64,000 nucleotides of DNA from Rhizopus arrhizus. Lineage: Eukaryota; Mucoromycota; Mucoromycetes; Mucorales; Rhizopodaceae. This document shows positions 11,092 through 22,536 of the stretch, in pieces. The stretch is from NCBI GenBank assembly GCA_024220505.1, contig JAKZZE010000003.1:744001-808000 (forward strand), given 5' to 3'. The notes under the pieces are model-generated. The model ran no database searches. It was not told where the DNA came from and worked only from the letters and a program-made list of their open reading frames with translations. The translations under genes were made by a program, and so were the position numbers. Within the stretch, counting starts at the first letter, position 1. Every line of letters begins with the position of its first letter.

Positions 11092-13792
11092 TTAATTCTT
11101 CCACACTTGGATGCCAGTACCATCAAAGGTGGGAAAATGTTGGGTCGCATGGCTGTACCAATTGACGAATGCAAAATAATGAGTGGTATTGTTGAAGGAA
11201 TGTGAAAAAAAATATAATATTTGACCAATTCGTAGTTGGTTATTTACAACGGCTTGAATGTATGATGATGATGAATGACTGTCTGATTGTTGGTAACGTT
11301 GTCCAAGCAAGTTAATTTTCTTAAATGATTGTATCATTGTACTAATTGTATTCATAATAGGTGTTTCATAGGTATCCATATAATAATTTTGTAAGACTTC
11401 ATAGTGTTCAGGGCATAAGATTTGTTGTTTGTTGTTGGTTTTTGAAGGAAGGGATTTTGGTGGCAGAGGCTCACTACCAGTAATTGTCAGGTTAAATAGA
11501 CTTGGTCCGTCTATGAACTGAGCGTAATCAAATGGCGTTAGACCACTCTCGTCATTCGTAACTTCGCCTATTTCCCTTATAAAGTTGAGTAGTAGGAGCA
11601 TGTCTTCGTTGTTGGTATTAATAAGTGTTGATAATGAATGTATAAGATCTTGTGTATGTATTGTTTGTGTAAGCATAGTGACATAAGTAGTTTCGAAGCC
11701 TGTCTTGTAATTGATATTTATCTTTTTGACATCACCATTCAAGCGTTCAAAACCATAGAGCCAAAAGGCATAAGAGGGACCAAAGTCCAAAAAGCATTCT
11801 TTCAAATGCATGTGCATATGCATATTTGGTGTTATACTTGTTTTTCCATAAAGTTGAGCACAAGTCTTGCCAAAGGTCTTAAATAATGAATGTGCTGTGT
11901 GTATTTCTTCAATTGTGATCAAAGGACCAGTCACCAATCTTACTGCTTCTACATATCGCATCCAATTGATGAAATGTTCACCGATTAGTCTTTGTTTTAA
12001 CAGAAAAGGCGAAAGCACAACACACCACGTTCTCCATTCATCGGATTTCATATTGCTAAAAGTACTTTCAATCTTGCCTTTTTTTTTTTGTTTTTTTTTT
12101 ATACAAAAAATTAGTGTTCAGAATTATCACATAATTAATTCTTTTATATTTGTTGCATACCTTTGGAGATTCTGCAGTACTGTGATGGAATAGCAATTGA
12201 AGCTGATTCATCAGCCATGGCTTTGAAATCAGCCGTAGAAAGAAGCCCGTGATCTACCCAAACTTCAACCATTCGTTTTGGCGTACCTAGAAATAAATTG
12301 TGCATAGGATCAACTGTTGTCAACCTTACAACATCAAAGTATTCTAGTCGGTGAAGTTCACTCCATTTACTTCCTGTGTCCGTCTGCAGGGTTCTTTGTT
12401 GTGTAATGTGAGTGGCATTCAGCCAAGCATATGCTTCTTGGCGCTGCTGGGTATTGTTTCGCAGAATCCAATGCTCATCGTCAAAGTCTGAAAAATCTGG
12501 CTTCGTTGAATTTGCACCAGTACTGATTCGCGAAAACACAGTGGAACACTTGTTGCAGGCTTTGTGCGCGGATTGACCCATGAATCCAGCTACCTTACGA
12601 GCTGCTGGTATATCACAGTTAACGGACATCAAAGCAACACGTACCATCTCACCGTTTCTGTTCTGGTACATTGGCATCATCATACCTCCGTACAAGGTAT
12701 TCAGCTCTGCAATCATTGGTCGCAAGAAATTTTGGAGCTGGTCATCCGTGGGCTCGCCAGGCCCAGGAATCATACCAACCAGGATGATGTTGGAAACCTT
12801 CATCCTGGAACCCCTTGGAAGGTTGTTGATAGTGAGATATACACCACCGCAAGAGTAATGCATACCATCACTAGGTTGAAACCAATCAACGTTCAATGAC
12901 ACCATTAATGATCGTCTTTTATTCACAAATGGCTCCCCAGCTGAGTCGACCATCTCATTCCAGACTCTATCATCATAAATGTCATACAACACACCTTCCT
13001 CCACATATCGACCTCTCCACTGTTCAATTTCTGTTTCAAAGTTCGGACGGACAAAGAACTTCTTCAACGTTTCGACAATTGAGTTGTACGGGAACTCAAG
13101 GACGGGCTTCAGGCTGCTGCCAACAAAAAGTGAATTACCACATGGGCGCTCTTGTCTGTGGGGGTTGTTTGCAAACCTGACAAAAGGGCATAGTCGGGTA
13201 TGCAAACTTCCCGTGTCATAAACACTTCTACAAAGAGAACAGACAAGGAAACGGGAGACACCACTACTGGCAGAGGAATAATTGACCATGGCACGAGCAG
13301 TGGAGATCTTTGTAGGAATCTCCATGCCATGGCCAAGGGCACGAACAAAGAAAGAAAGAAAGGCCAACAGTTCTTCACCGGCTTCAACAGAAAGGTGCTT
13401 TGCTTGAAAAAGCACAAGGTAAAGGACCAGGAGATACTCCAGTTGTTGGTCGTTGGTCATTTCTTCTTCCATGTCGATATCCATGTCAGCATCAAGGTCG
13501 AATTCTAAATTTGTTTAATAAAAAAAAAGGGTGTGTTTATAAATATACCTTCAAACGTGCTTCTTTCGGTAGAACTGGTGGGTTGCTCGAAGATATTTTC
13601 TAATCTTCTTTGTCTCAAAACTATTTTAATTGCACTTTAGTCTTTCTGCATTTCTTTAAAAAAAGTACCTTCTCCAACTTTGTCAATACGCTTATGAGTA
13701 TTAGCGGTTTTCTTGGCAATCATTTTGAATCCTTCAGGACATTTGCTGCATTTGGTGCATTGGCATTTAACTTTGTTGTTAGTGGCGTTCAT
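11092..13792 (-). CDS. CACTA/tnp2-type transposase, four exons, apparently intact
   Basis: The exons on the minus strand are 13792-13669, 13620-13549, 13504-12161 and 12077-11092. The introns have GT-AG ends and all interrupt codons after the first base. The joined CDS is 2526 nt, 841 aa, with no internal stop. The N-terminus has a cysteine cluster (CQCTKCSKC) and a CxxC at FLVCSLCRS. The tnp2 core follows: FPYNSIVETLKKFF, SLNVDWFQP, YLTINNLPRGSRMKVSN and LVGMIPGPGEP. A CxxC occurs at HKACNKC. VDPMHNLFLGTPKRMVEVW and YGFERLNGD come later. Likely catalytic acids are Asp in NVDWFQP, Asp in VDPMHN and Glu in FERLNG (family knowledge). It should cut and rejoin the CACTG ends of X and related Z elements. 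A few bases of intron choice could differ, but the frame closes exactly. Confidence 0.85.
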
Positions 13793-15134
13793 TTCAAAAA
13801 AAAAATAATATTCAGGATTTAGTAGAGGAATAAGATAGAAAAAAATGCGTGATAAAAAAAAACTAAAGCAAATATACTAAATTTGGATGTCGGTTCCTAA
13901 ACAGTAACAGTTTTACATGTACTAAAGAAATGTTTTTTTTTTCCCTTGTTTTGTTTCAGAGAACATATTTAACATTGAGGATACAAAAGATATAAAAGAA
14001 AACTCAACAATGGTTAAAATGTAAGTTTGTAACAACAAAAATAACAACCAAGTCTAATGTCAGTTTCTTTTTTTTTTTTTTTTTTTTTTTTTACATTAGG
14101 AATTCCTAATGGGTCACATTCGGATGACGAACATGAACCTCATGAGCAAAGTTGTTCTTTCCAACACGATAAAACTATAAGAATATCAAACTTATATTGT
14201 TGCTTGTTGTTGAAAAGTTTTTTTTGATAAAGAAAGTTGGCAATGTTAACATCTCTAATGGCTAATGGCTAATGGCAAATTACACCCATGTGCAAACATA
14301 AAGTAAGTAATGAACTAGTATAAGCTTAAAAACATATAATCTTTTTATTGTATGTCATGAAAAATAATAAAGCAATCTATTTACTTGAAAAACAAAAAAT
14401 TGTGCTTGTATCTATTAATTATAATTGCCTTCTAACAAGATGTTAACAAAGCTTCTTTTTTTTTTTATTCTTTTTAGAATATACACGTATTTTTTTGTTA
14501 TAACGTAAAAGCATTTGTATTTTTATAAAACATGTTTACTGTTAGGTTATTGTTTTCATTTGAATAAGGAACCTTTTATTGCTATGCTCTTTTTTTTTTT
14601 TTTTTTTTTTTACTAGGTCTTTTTTTTTAACTTTGTCTTTTTTTTTTTAATTTTAATTTTCCAGCTTCTTTTTTTTCCCAAACGCAACTATTTTGTTAAG
14701 TTCTGTTACACGCTTCAAATGAACTAAGCTAAAGATCATAGACTGCCTTCCTAATATGTATTCTTTTGATCAAAATAATCACAATGTGTTTTTGTTTTCC
14801 GCATTTTGCCCTCAAAAATAAAAAAAAAGAAAATATCGGTCTTTCAACGATAGAGGAGAACAGGCTTTCCAAAAAGAGACTATTTGAAAAAAAAAAGACA
14901 CTTTTTTAAAACATGAATAACTCTATGAATACTTACACCACAAAACAAATAATAAAATTATTAAATTTCTTTATTTTTTTCGCACCTAAATCTTTTTTCA
15001 AAATTCAAAAAGGTGCAATACAGAGCATTTTAATTTTTTTCGTTTATTCAATGTTGTTCAAATCGTTGAAATTTTGATGTTAGAAATGACTGCAAATGAC
15101 TGATAACGCTGAAAATCACCAATTATTTGCAGTG
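13793..15134. other. Right subterminal region of X
   Basis: This is gene-free AT-rich sequence upstream of tnp2 and presumably holds its promoter. From about 13930 it matches Z1 in inverted orientation (2630-2870) and Z3 in the same orientation (about 53000-54000). It includes the block GGAATTCCTAATGGG near 14098-14112 and repeated TAATGGC at 14256-14275. Several T runs of 15-25 bases occur. Confidence 0.55.
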
Positions 15135-15193
15135 GGTGAACCTCCCGAATGATAGGCAGATGCTCTAACCATTTGCACTACATCCGCATACCC
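15135..15193 (-). tRNA. Truncated tRNA-like sequence
   Basis: On the minus strand the sequence reads GCGGATGTAGTGCAAATGG, then GTTAGAGCATCTGCC, then GGGAGGTTCACC, where X begins. It has A-box-like and B-box-like segments at tRNA spacing, but the stems do not pair well and the 3' end is missing. It is a pseudogene or tRNA-derived repeat cut by insertion of X; no anticodon is assigned. Confidence 0.4.
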
Positions 15194-16120
15194 GGGGATG
15201 TAGCTCAGGTTAAAGATTTTATATTTTATTGGATAATTGCAGGCGACAAATATGTCATTATTGCTATCCACAGTGATAAACTGGAAAGCATACAAACTAT
15301 TATGGGGGAGGAGGGAAAGGAAGAAAGAAGGAACGGATTATTATTGGGGGGAGCTGGAACCAGAGACGAAGACTTGAGGCAGGTGTTTTAATCGCAAGAT
15401 TAAATAAAAAATTAAACAAAAAAACAATAGCAGCAATATAAAATTAAAATCCTTCTTTATTGCAGATTTCTTTATATTGCGAAAGGGCCTCGCTTTATGG
15501 ATAAAAAGTTGGCATCTATTTATATTCTTTGTGAGCGTAGATATAAAAGATATAGACTCGGTCACGATGTCGTGCTGAAGAACCAATGATTAAGCTAAAG
15601 CTTGTCGATGTTCTAATATATGCATCTGAAATTGAACAATAGAAATAATAACCAGTCAATTAACTTTGATCTAATTACTTTTGGGGTTGACAATTGATTA
15701 GACTCTCTAGGATGACAGATATTGATCTTATTGTTCTAAATTTGGAAAAGTGTGGAATTGTTCAATCATAGTTTAATCTTTTTGTGTATCGTTATTTATT
15801 TTAATACAACTGATATCATATAGAAAATAACTATGTTTACAACAGCAGGAACAGAACGCGCTTCATTAAGCCCGGGCTGGGCATCCCGGCACCGCGGACC
15901 AACAACGCTCGACAAGCAACCGACGCAGACCAACCGACCAGAACAGCAGTGGCGTTAAAACCAGTATTATCGTCAAGAGCGCACACCAAAGTCCCCCGAA
16001 AGGGAAGGAAAGTAGACAGATGCTCAGCTGCTACGCAACGCAACACACAGGCGGAGAAACAAAAGTGCTTGATGCACTCGGCAAACAGAACATGTAGAGG
16101 GGCAGGGAAGGGATAGATCC
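15194..16120 (-). mobile_element. LINE copy 3 (fragment), split by a solo LTR
   Basis: It begins with the 14-base tag GGGGATGTAGCTCA (15194-15207), then GGTTAAAGATTTT and a GCAGGCGAC...GTCATTATTGC block that matches the 3' ends of LINE copies 1 and 2. The sequence then diverges. A solo LTR (15384-15844) interrupts it between two GCAGG copies. The GC-rich stretch after the LTR (15850-16080) probably continues the same element, but I cannot align it to ORF2, so its extent is uncertain. Confidence 0.5.
15384..15844 (+). repeat. Solo LTR with 5-bp target duplication
   Basis: The 461-bp block starts TGTTTTAATCGC and ends TTTACAACA. It is flanked on both sides by GCAGG (15379-15383 and 15845-15849). 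It is the inverted counterpart of the LTR at 456-915. The perfect duplication shows that it is an LTR left by recombination between the two LTRs of an inserted retroelement. Confidence 0.85.
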
Positions 16121-16200
16121 GAAGATCCTATCAGGGGTCGAACTTGCGACCACACCAATAATAGTCAGACGCTCTACCGACTGAGCTACATCCACATCCC
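16121..16200 (-). tRNA. Degenerate tRNA-like sequence
   Basis: The minus strand has a good A box (TAGCTCAGTCGGTAGAGC) and a B-box-like GTTCGACCCC at tRNA spacing. The anticodon and T stems pair poorly, so I assign no amino acid. It lies head to head with the LINE tag at 16202-16215, giving the inverted pair CTGAGCTACATCC / GGATGTAGCTCAG. It may be a tRNA pseudogene or the head of a SINE. Confidence 0.4.
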
Positions 16201-16440
16201 CGGGGATGTAGCTCAGGTTAAAGATTTTGTTTTTATTTAATAGGAAGATATATTGCAGGCGACTAAAAAGTCATTATTGCATCTTCAAGTACAAAAAAAG
16301 AGAATAAGATACAAAAAAAGGAGCCTGAGAAACAGAAAAACTCCAAAAAAATGATAAAGTAAAAAGATGAGATTGACTGCCTACTTCCACAACTTAGCTG
16401 ACGTACTGTCACAACCCAACGGCAAGGAACTTTGATGGCT

Positions 16441-16994
16441 TTACTTCCGTGGGGGATCAGCAGGAGACAGACAAAGAAGGGTTTCAGTCAGAGTTGCGAG
16501 AAGAACTTGAATACCAAGAGGCACCAGGAGAAGAGTCAATAGCATAGAAGCTATCAGGACTGCAGAGACGTTGAATATGCCAAAGCATAAGAAGTAGCGA
16601 TGACCACCAAGGAGGACAGCGAGCTGAGCGACCAAGAGGCAACGAGGAAAGAGCAAAGTCAATGGGATAACACCCAGGAGGACAGCGAGGAAGGTCAGAC
16701 CAAAGGAAAGACGGGATAAGATCGCACTCGAGAAAGTGACGGCGAGAGCGACGATCACGGCCACAAGGACAGTCTTCAGGCTTACCTGGCAGCCAGCCAA
16801 GACGCCAACGAACCAAGAGAGAGCGTTCTGCACGAGTAGCAGGAACGTAGAGAATGGGATCAACCACCAGAGCAGGGCGACATGCGCGTAAGAGAACCTG
16901 AGTAGTGGAGGTGACGATAGAGATGACTTGACGCTCACGATACTGGCGAAAGAAGGTCTTGAGCCGAGCATCGGAGGACGGAAGAGGAGAAGGT
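16441..16994 (-). pseudogene. LINE ORF2 C-terminal remnant (copy 2)
   Basis: The minus-strand frames match the last part of the copy 1 ORF2. They include VDPILYVPATRAERSLLVRW and the C-terminal zinc-knuckle-like CPCGRDRRSRRHFLEC. Frame changes relative to copy 1 and the 5' truncation make it non-functional. Confidence 0.8.
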
Positions 16995-17041
16995 CACTGC
17001 ACATAATTGTTATTTACAAAGTATGATAGTCCTCAGATATA

Positions 17042-18671
17042 CAGTAGCGGACAAAACTGGTGCACAAAACTTTTTTTCAGCTTTTAACTACCATTACCTG
17101 CTCATGGTAGTTGCAATAGTCATGAAACTGTACTAGAAGGAGGATATACTAGTCATTGTAATTTATGTATGTTCTAAGCATGACATTGTTAAAACTGAGC
17201 GATAAGCGTGCTTTAAATTTATAAAATTTTATATTTTCTAAAAACCGCAAAAGTGGCTAAGACCTTAGACTCTATATAATCATCTCATCTCTTGATATCA
17301 TCGGATGTTCTTCTTTGCATATGCTAATAATATGCGTGTATATCATTTTCAGTAAAAGAACCCGGCTCTTTAACTATTCTTTTCCAAAGATCATCGACCC
17401 TTTTTGATCTAGTGTCGTATCATCATACCTTTGCCATCAATTGCCACCTGGCATGCTTAAGCGGTCTTAGGCCGGGATTAGTGGCGGCTAAACTTGTAGC
17501 ACAGAAGCGCTGTTATCAAATATTGAGTTTGTGGTATGCGTCGACTTGTGCCTTGTGTCATTGTCATACTGAAACGAGAGATTACGACGTTTTAGACCAC
17601 TATACGCTAGGCTTTTGTGGTATGAAGTAAGCGAAATATATGTGTATATTTATGAGTTCATTATACCATCATATACTTGACACACATATTCTGGTCCTCA
17701 ATATCTAATACAGCCTTAAAACATAACGGAGCAGCCAGCATGCTTCATTGTTTGATCACCGTGAAAAAATCGCTAAGGTTGCTTGACTTGCTTTCAATAT
17801 TAGTGTATACTATCTGCATCCATAATGTTCATATTTGTTTCATTTCTAAAGATAGCAGACTTCCAGCCCTCTATAGTATACAATGGCTTGTCGTGATACC
17901 ACATTCATCGCTTTTTCCGACTTATACAGCTGATGAAATTCTTCGATTCCTTACTTCCAGACTCAAAATCTAGCTTCCTACTGTGCCTTTAGACTGACAG
18001 TCTGCTAACACTGTATCTTAAGGTCCTCAAAATGTGCTGAGCATCAGAAACTGTGTGTAGCGGACCTTGTCCAAGCTCTAGGTTGATGACTGAACTAATA
18101 ACTTTTCAGGCTAATAGCGGAATACCTTCATGATCACAAGACATTAAGTTTCTTTCTTCCCTCTTTCTCCTGCTGATTGTCCATTTAGAGATTCTTGTTA
18201 TTCTAGAAATATCTGTTGTCGTACGAACTAAGTGTATTCGAGATCTCAGAGTTTCGTTTTTACAGTTGCTTATTTTCTTAAACATATAAGGCTAGTACTT
18301 TGTTATAGTGAATAGGGTAAAAACAAAAGGGGGGGCTCAATGGGAAATACAAAATAAGTACAGTTTTATATATTTTTTATGAGCTACTAGAATTTACTAA
18401 TCTGCTGTGAAATCTGAAAGCAAACGGGAGAGATTTGGGGAAAATTGAAAGAAGGCTAGACAAGTACCACATTTTTGGCGAAAATTGAAATATGCAAAAA
18501 ATCACTAAAAATGACCTTATGCCTGAGGGATGTCCGGCACAGTTCCGGTTTACATAACGTAATGTATATTTTAGACTGTCTTTCAGATGGTATATACCAC
18601 AAAAGTCGCAGACATATGGCGGAGATACAATGTTGATTTTAATTTTTGTGCACCAGTTTTGTCCGCTACTG
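17042..18671 (-). mobile_element. S2, decayed Tc1/mariner element
   Basis: This 1630-bp copy of S1 has the same CAGTAGCGGACAAAACTGGT ends and TA flanks at 17040-17041 and 18672-18673. It is inserted just inside the left end of Y. Its interior is almost base for base the same as S1 and S3, including the decayed minus-strand transposase near 17660-17870. Confidence 0.85.
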
Positions 18672-18673
18672 TA

Positions 18674-19107
18674 CCTCAGTTAATCGGGATTTATCATGTT
18701 TAATGCAGCGTTATTGCAGTATGCCAAGTTGAACCTGTTTACGTTGAATGTTAACTATTTCAGTGCGGTAACCAAGTATCACTGTTTGGCAACGCGCCGC
18801 TTCATTATTCTTTTAACGACGAAACACAAGTATGATGCCTTTCTATTGGACCTTACATGCTTGCGTTTCTCTTTAATACCACTTCTTTATTGGCTTGTTA
18901 CCTTTTCCTAATGCTTCCTTATTCGTCTGTTGCTCTTTAGCAATGCTTCCTTATTGGCTTATTATGGCTATATTTAGCTTTGGATGATTTATATTGGGAA
19001 ATAAAATAGGCTTAAAACACGGTATTATTGGTCAAAAATGTAGTTTTATTCATTTATTTTTGGGCTTTATTGCCATATTGATTATATATTATTGGTTCAT
19101 TACAGTA
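18674..19107. other. Non-coding stretch of Y
   Basis: AT-rich sequence with no convincing gene. A 71-codon plus-strand ORF (18696-18911) shows no feature that supports coding. A short local repetition of TTATTGGCTT-type sequence occurs at 18888-18965. Confidence 0.4.
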
Positions 19108-19174
19108 TTACAAAAGGGTAGGGGAAGGAGGGAAAGCGAGCAGGGGATCCATGGAAACGATCAAATAAAAAAAT

Positions 19175-19448
19175 TCAAACGGTAGATGCAAAAAAAAAGG
19201 AAAATACGCTTACCTTGACCATAGAAGCAGCAAACAAAAGAGCGTAGTAAATAAAGCCCATAAAGAAAAGCGCGCCAGTAGTAAAAAAAAATCCAAAGCT
19301 ATAACAGGTTATAGACAACAGGGAGCAACAGAAGCCAAAGCATCTAAAGTTGTGTAAAATAAAATATTAATAAAAGTAAACCATGATGTACTTGATTTAT
19401 TTACCTTAAAGCTCTTTTACTAACAAAACAGGATGCCAAGACATCCAT
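19175..19448 (-). CDS. Possible small membrane protein in Y (two exons)
   Basis: The exons 19448-19405 and 19343-19175 are joined across a GTAAAT...TTTAG intron and give a 213-nt frame, 70 aa, starting MDVLASCFVSKRALR. The rest is strongly hydrophobic, with two likely membrane segments (around SLLSITCYSFGFFFTTGALF and GFIYYALLFAAS). A further donor (AAG|GTAAGC at 19213) lies inside, so the 3' end could differ. No homologue is recognised. Hydrophobic chance frames are common in T-rich DNA, so this is a weak call. Confidence 0.3.
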
Positions 19449-19634
19449 AAAGCTTCAGCCACGAACTAAAGGAAGCTAATTTTACTTTTAATAAAGATTA
19501 CTGAAAGATATGAATGTATTTACCTTTTGAGCAGATATGCAAAGAACCAAAGTAACTACAGCAGCCATGAATACATGTATGAATGTCTACTACAGCATGT
19601 TAGAACTAAAGTTTTCTTTTTTTCTTTTTCTTTT

Positions 19635-19674
<40 letters not shown>

Positions 19675-19883
19675 ACCTTGCGATAACCGGAGCGATGTTG
19701 AAAAAGGAAATTGCTGAACAGAAAGAAAAAAAAGGAACAAAATTTCGAAAAGGAAATCTTTTTATATTTTTTTCTTTTGCTATACTAAGACTGAGTTTCA
19801 TTGTAAACTCGATGATATTTAAGAAAGATTCAATTTTGATGCCAAGCTCACTTGTCTTTATTTCAAATTACTCTTATAACAAT

Positions 19884-21223
19884 ATGTCTGATCGTGGTAT
19901 TCAATTCAACCCTGCTCCTGCCAATGCTCGTGGCTCTAACTCTGTTGGGCAACCAATCGCTGTTCCTTCTCGTGCTGTTGTTCCTGAGCTTGCTTCAAGC
20001 GATGCCATTCCAGATAGCTTTGCCTATCCTAGGCCTGGTTTTCCTCCCATGACCCATGTTCAGAAGCGAATGCGCCAAGCCGAAGACATGGAGACTGATG
20101 AAGTATCTCTTTCTTTTTCCATTTATATGGAGCTAAGAAAAGAAAATGATGGTTTGAAGGAGATGCTTCGAAAAGAGCAAGAGGAAAAGCAGGCCTTGCA
20201 AGTAGCATACAGCAAGCTCAAAGAAGCATACGATGAGCTTGAAGCAGAATCAGGCAAAGGCGCAAAGCCGATTGCTACTGCTGTCAAAGTAAGAACATTA
20301 AAATTCAATTTTAAACAAATATACTAATCGCTTTTCTCTGAAATATAGGATGCTGTGAGAAATCACTACAACAACCTGCCGCCATCATCTCAATATGTTC
20401 TTGAAAAGCCTCTGAAGTCTGCTGAAAATCAAAGAGTATTTAAATTGCTGCAGGATTATGTGAATAGCCATTATTCATATAAAAATACCAACAACCGCGA
20501 TTTGCGCAAGTACCTCGAGCGCCAATATTATACAAAGAAGGCGGGAATATCCACAGGTGAAGAGGAAGATCCAGTTGAAGAATTTATAAGAAAACGAAAA
20601 GCAGCAAAAGTCACCCGTAGAAGCGCTGTAAGTGCCACATAAAATATTGTAATCGCATAACTAACTTTGTTTTTTAGAAAACAAGAGCTCGTAAGGCTAT
20701 ATACGAGCAGTACAAGGATCAAGGCGTTTACGAAAGCTATCCAAACTGTGAGTATTTGCTTCAACAGCAATACATGTCTGAAGAAGAAGACATGTACAAC
20801 AATGAAACAATCGATAAGGTGGAGGAAATTCTTCTGGAGCAAAATCCAGATAGAATGGCTCCTTTTACTGAAAAGGAACGTATGTCTGTCTTGTGCAAGA
20901 AAACAGTTGATTATTTTGAAGTTCGCGTACCAAAGTACAGATCACCTGCTGTAAGTTTAATTAATATCTTTTTAAGCGCAATCAACTAATTATCCAATAT
21001 TCAGTGTACCGAATTTTTTAAGCTGTTGGATGATCAGATAGCAAGTGACAAGGCAAAGAGGCAAAGAACTGGAAATAACAGCATCCAATTTCTTCCTCGT
21101 ATACAAAGAAAATGCTCGTTGCCTGTTCCTGACTTCATCAAAAAAGAAAATATAACTGAAGAGAGTATCGCTTGGGCTTTTGGTGGTGAAATAGAGTTGG
21201 ATGAAATCAACTTGCTGTTTTAA
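19884..21223 (+). CDS. CACTA accessory protein paralogue in Y, four exons
   Basis: The exons are 19884-20288, 20349-20627, 20678-20950 and 21005-21223. Donors are GTAAGA, GTAAGT and GTAAGT; acceptors are ATAG, TTAG and TCAG; every intron is phase 0. The joined CDS is 1176 nt, 391 aa. A Pro-rich N-terminus is followed by a charged coiled coil (about residues 75-130, including KENDGLKEMLRKEQEEKQ). A basic central domain has RDLRKYLERQYYTKKAG and KTRARKAIYEQYKD, followed by the acidic QYMSEEEDMYNN. Exon number, intron phase and the order coiled coil, basic region, SEEED match the X gene at 6226-10754. I start at 19884, after the T-rich leader, rather than at an upstream ATG whose extension is homopolymer-encoded. 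Function is unknown; end-binding accessory factor is an inference. Confidence 0.75.
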
Positions 21224-22483
21224 AAAAAAAAAAACTTGTGAAATAAATAAAACAAAAAAAAAAATGAAAGCGGTGTTTAGATCTTTAAATTTAAATTTTT
21301 TTTTTTACCTTTGTTTCATTCTAGATTTGGTTACAGATAAAATCAGTTTGCCGTTTGTATTGTGGTCTTTGAATCTTATTTTAGATTTCTGTTTGATGCT
21401 TTCCACCTTCGTCATATTTGGTCCACTTTTATTTTTTTTAATGAAAAAATTTCTAAAGTACTTTTTTTTTAAAGCCCAAATTTAAAACACTCGTTTTTTT
21501 TATTCAAGTTTAAACAATACATTGAATGGAGATTCCTTTTGTAATGTCAATGCTGGGAATGAATTTTTTTTTTTTTTTTTTCAAAAGTACTTAGTAACAA
21601 TATACTTTTTCTTTTGTTTTTTAACCTTTTCATAGAAATCTCAAGACGTGTAGCATAATAGACATTCATTCCGTTGCCGCCTTTTTTTTCTTTACTCTCA
21701 AAAAATAAAATGATTATCAAAAATACTCTGTCTTTTTTATGCCGTGATCTTACTATTTAAAACATATCTTTTTCAGCTTTAAAACAAGTTTAACTTCTTT
21801 AGAGCCAAAAGAATCCTTCTTTTTTTTATATATTTTATTCGATCTTTTAAATTTTCTACCATATTCACATTCTTTTTTTTTTTGTTCCAATTTATAAACA
21901 CATACTTTTATACTTATTATTATAGCGATATTATGCACTTATATAAGAGTTTCATCCCTCTTATTCATATGTGCCTCTTCACTCTTTCTTCTTTTTTTTT
22001 TTTTTTTCTTTTGTTCATTAGTAACCAAAATAAATCTCCTTTTGTATTAAACAAAGTTTTTTTTTTTGTAAAATACGACATGAGAGCCGAAGAATGCTTG
22101 AAAAGAAAACGCCACGACTCAATCACTTGGATTTCCGAGCTTGTAGGCCAATAGAACTGTGTTTTCGATCTTTGTTGAAGTTAAAAAATATTGCACTGAA
22201 GTTGAAAAAGCATAGTCTTCCCAATTTGTAATCTTGTATGGCATCATGTAGCACAACAGAAAATTATTTATTTTTTTAAAAAATACAATGTCTTTTTATT
22301 CAACAAACATATTATATACTTTTGATTATTTTTATAGATTTACAATCTATTTTTTCAAGCTTTCTTCTGATATAAAAATCAGCTTTCTAACATTTAAATC
22401 CGAGTTCTCACTCATTTAATAGAATTACCACTATCAAAAAAGATCAACTTTATCAACTTGGATAACGGTGATTGGGTGCAGTG
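21224..22483. other. Right subterminal region of Y
   Basis: AT-rich, with many T and A runs of 8-20 bases and no gene I can support. The ORFs here are short and low-complexity. The terminus GATTGGGTGCAGTG closes the element. Confidence 0.5.
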
Positions 22484-22536
22484 GGTAAAGCCAAGAAGAG
22501 CGGATTCTTGTCAAGATGGACCTTGATACGTGAGAC

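Larger units (their letters stand above)
4525..15134 (+). mobile_element. X, autonomous CACTA-like (tnp2) DNA transposon
   Basis: The left end is CACTGCAAATAACTGGAGAT. The right end, read inward on the minus strand, is CACTGCAAATAATTGGTGAT, so 18 of the first 20 bases agree. The right flank is GGT, the same trinucleotide that element Y duplicates; the left flank is lost because Z1 abuts directly. X carries an accessory gene on the plus strand (6226-10754) converging on a tnp2 transposase on the minus strand (11092-13792). About 1.7 kb and 1.3 kb of gene-free subterminal sequence flank them. The inner left and right parts recur in Z1 and Z3, which look like deletion derivatives mobilised by X-type transposase (inference). 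Confidence 0.75.
16995..22483 (+). mobile_element. Y, CACTA-like element carrying only the accessory gene
   Basis: The ends are CACTGCACATAATTG and, inward from the right, CACTGCACCCAATCACC. It is flanked by GGT at 16992-16994 and 22484-22486, a perfect 3-bp duplication inside LINE copy 2, whose sequence resumes on both sides. Besides a Tc1-like insertion (17042-18671), Y contains a four-exon gene at 19884-21223 paralogous to the accessory gene of X, and a possible small membrane-protein ORF on the minus strand. I find no tnp2 sequence, so Y would depend on transposase from elsewhere. Confidence 0.8.

Noticed and set aside
12564..12899. Plus-strand ORFs over 12.5-13.5 kb
   Set aside because: They are antisense shadows of the large tnp2 exon.
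455..15845. A single 15.4-kb transposon with 460-bp terminal inverted repeats
   Set aside because: The two 460-bp blocks are LTRs (TG...CA ends), one of them with its own GCAGG duplication, inserted independently in Z1 and in LINE copy 3.
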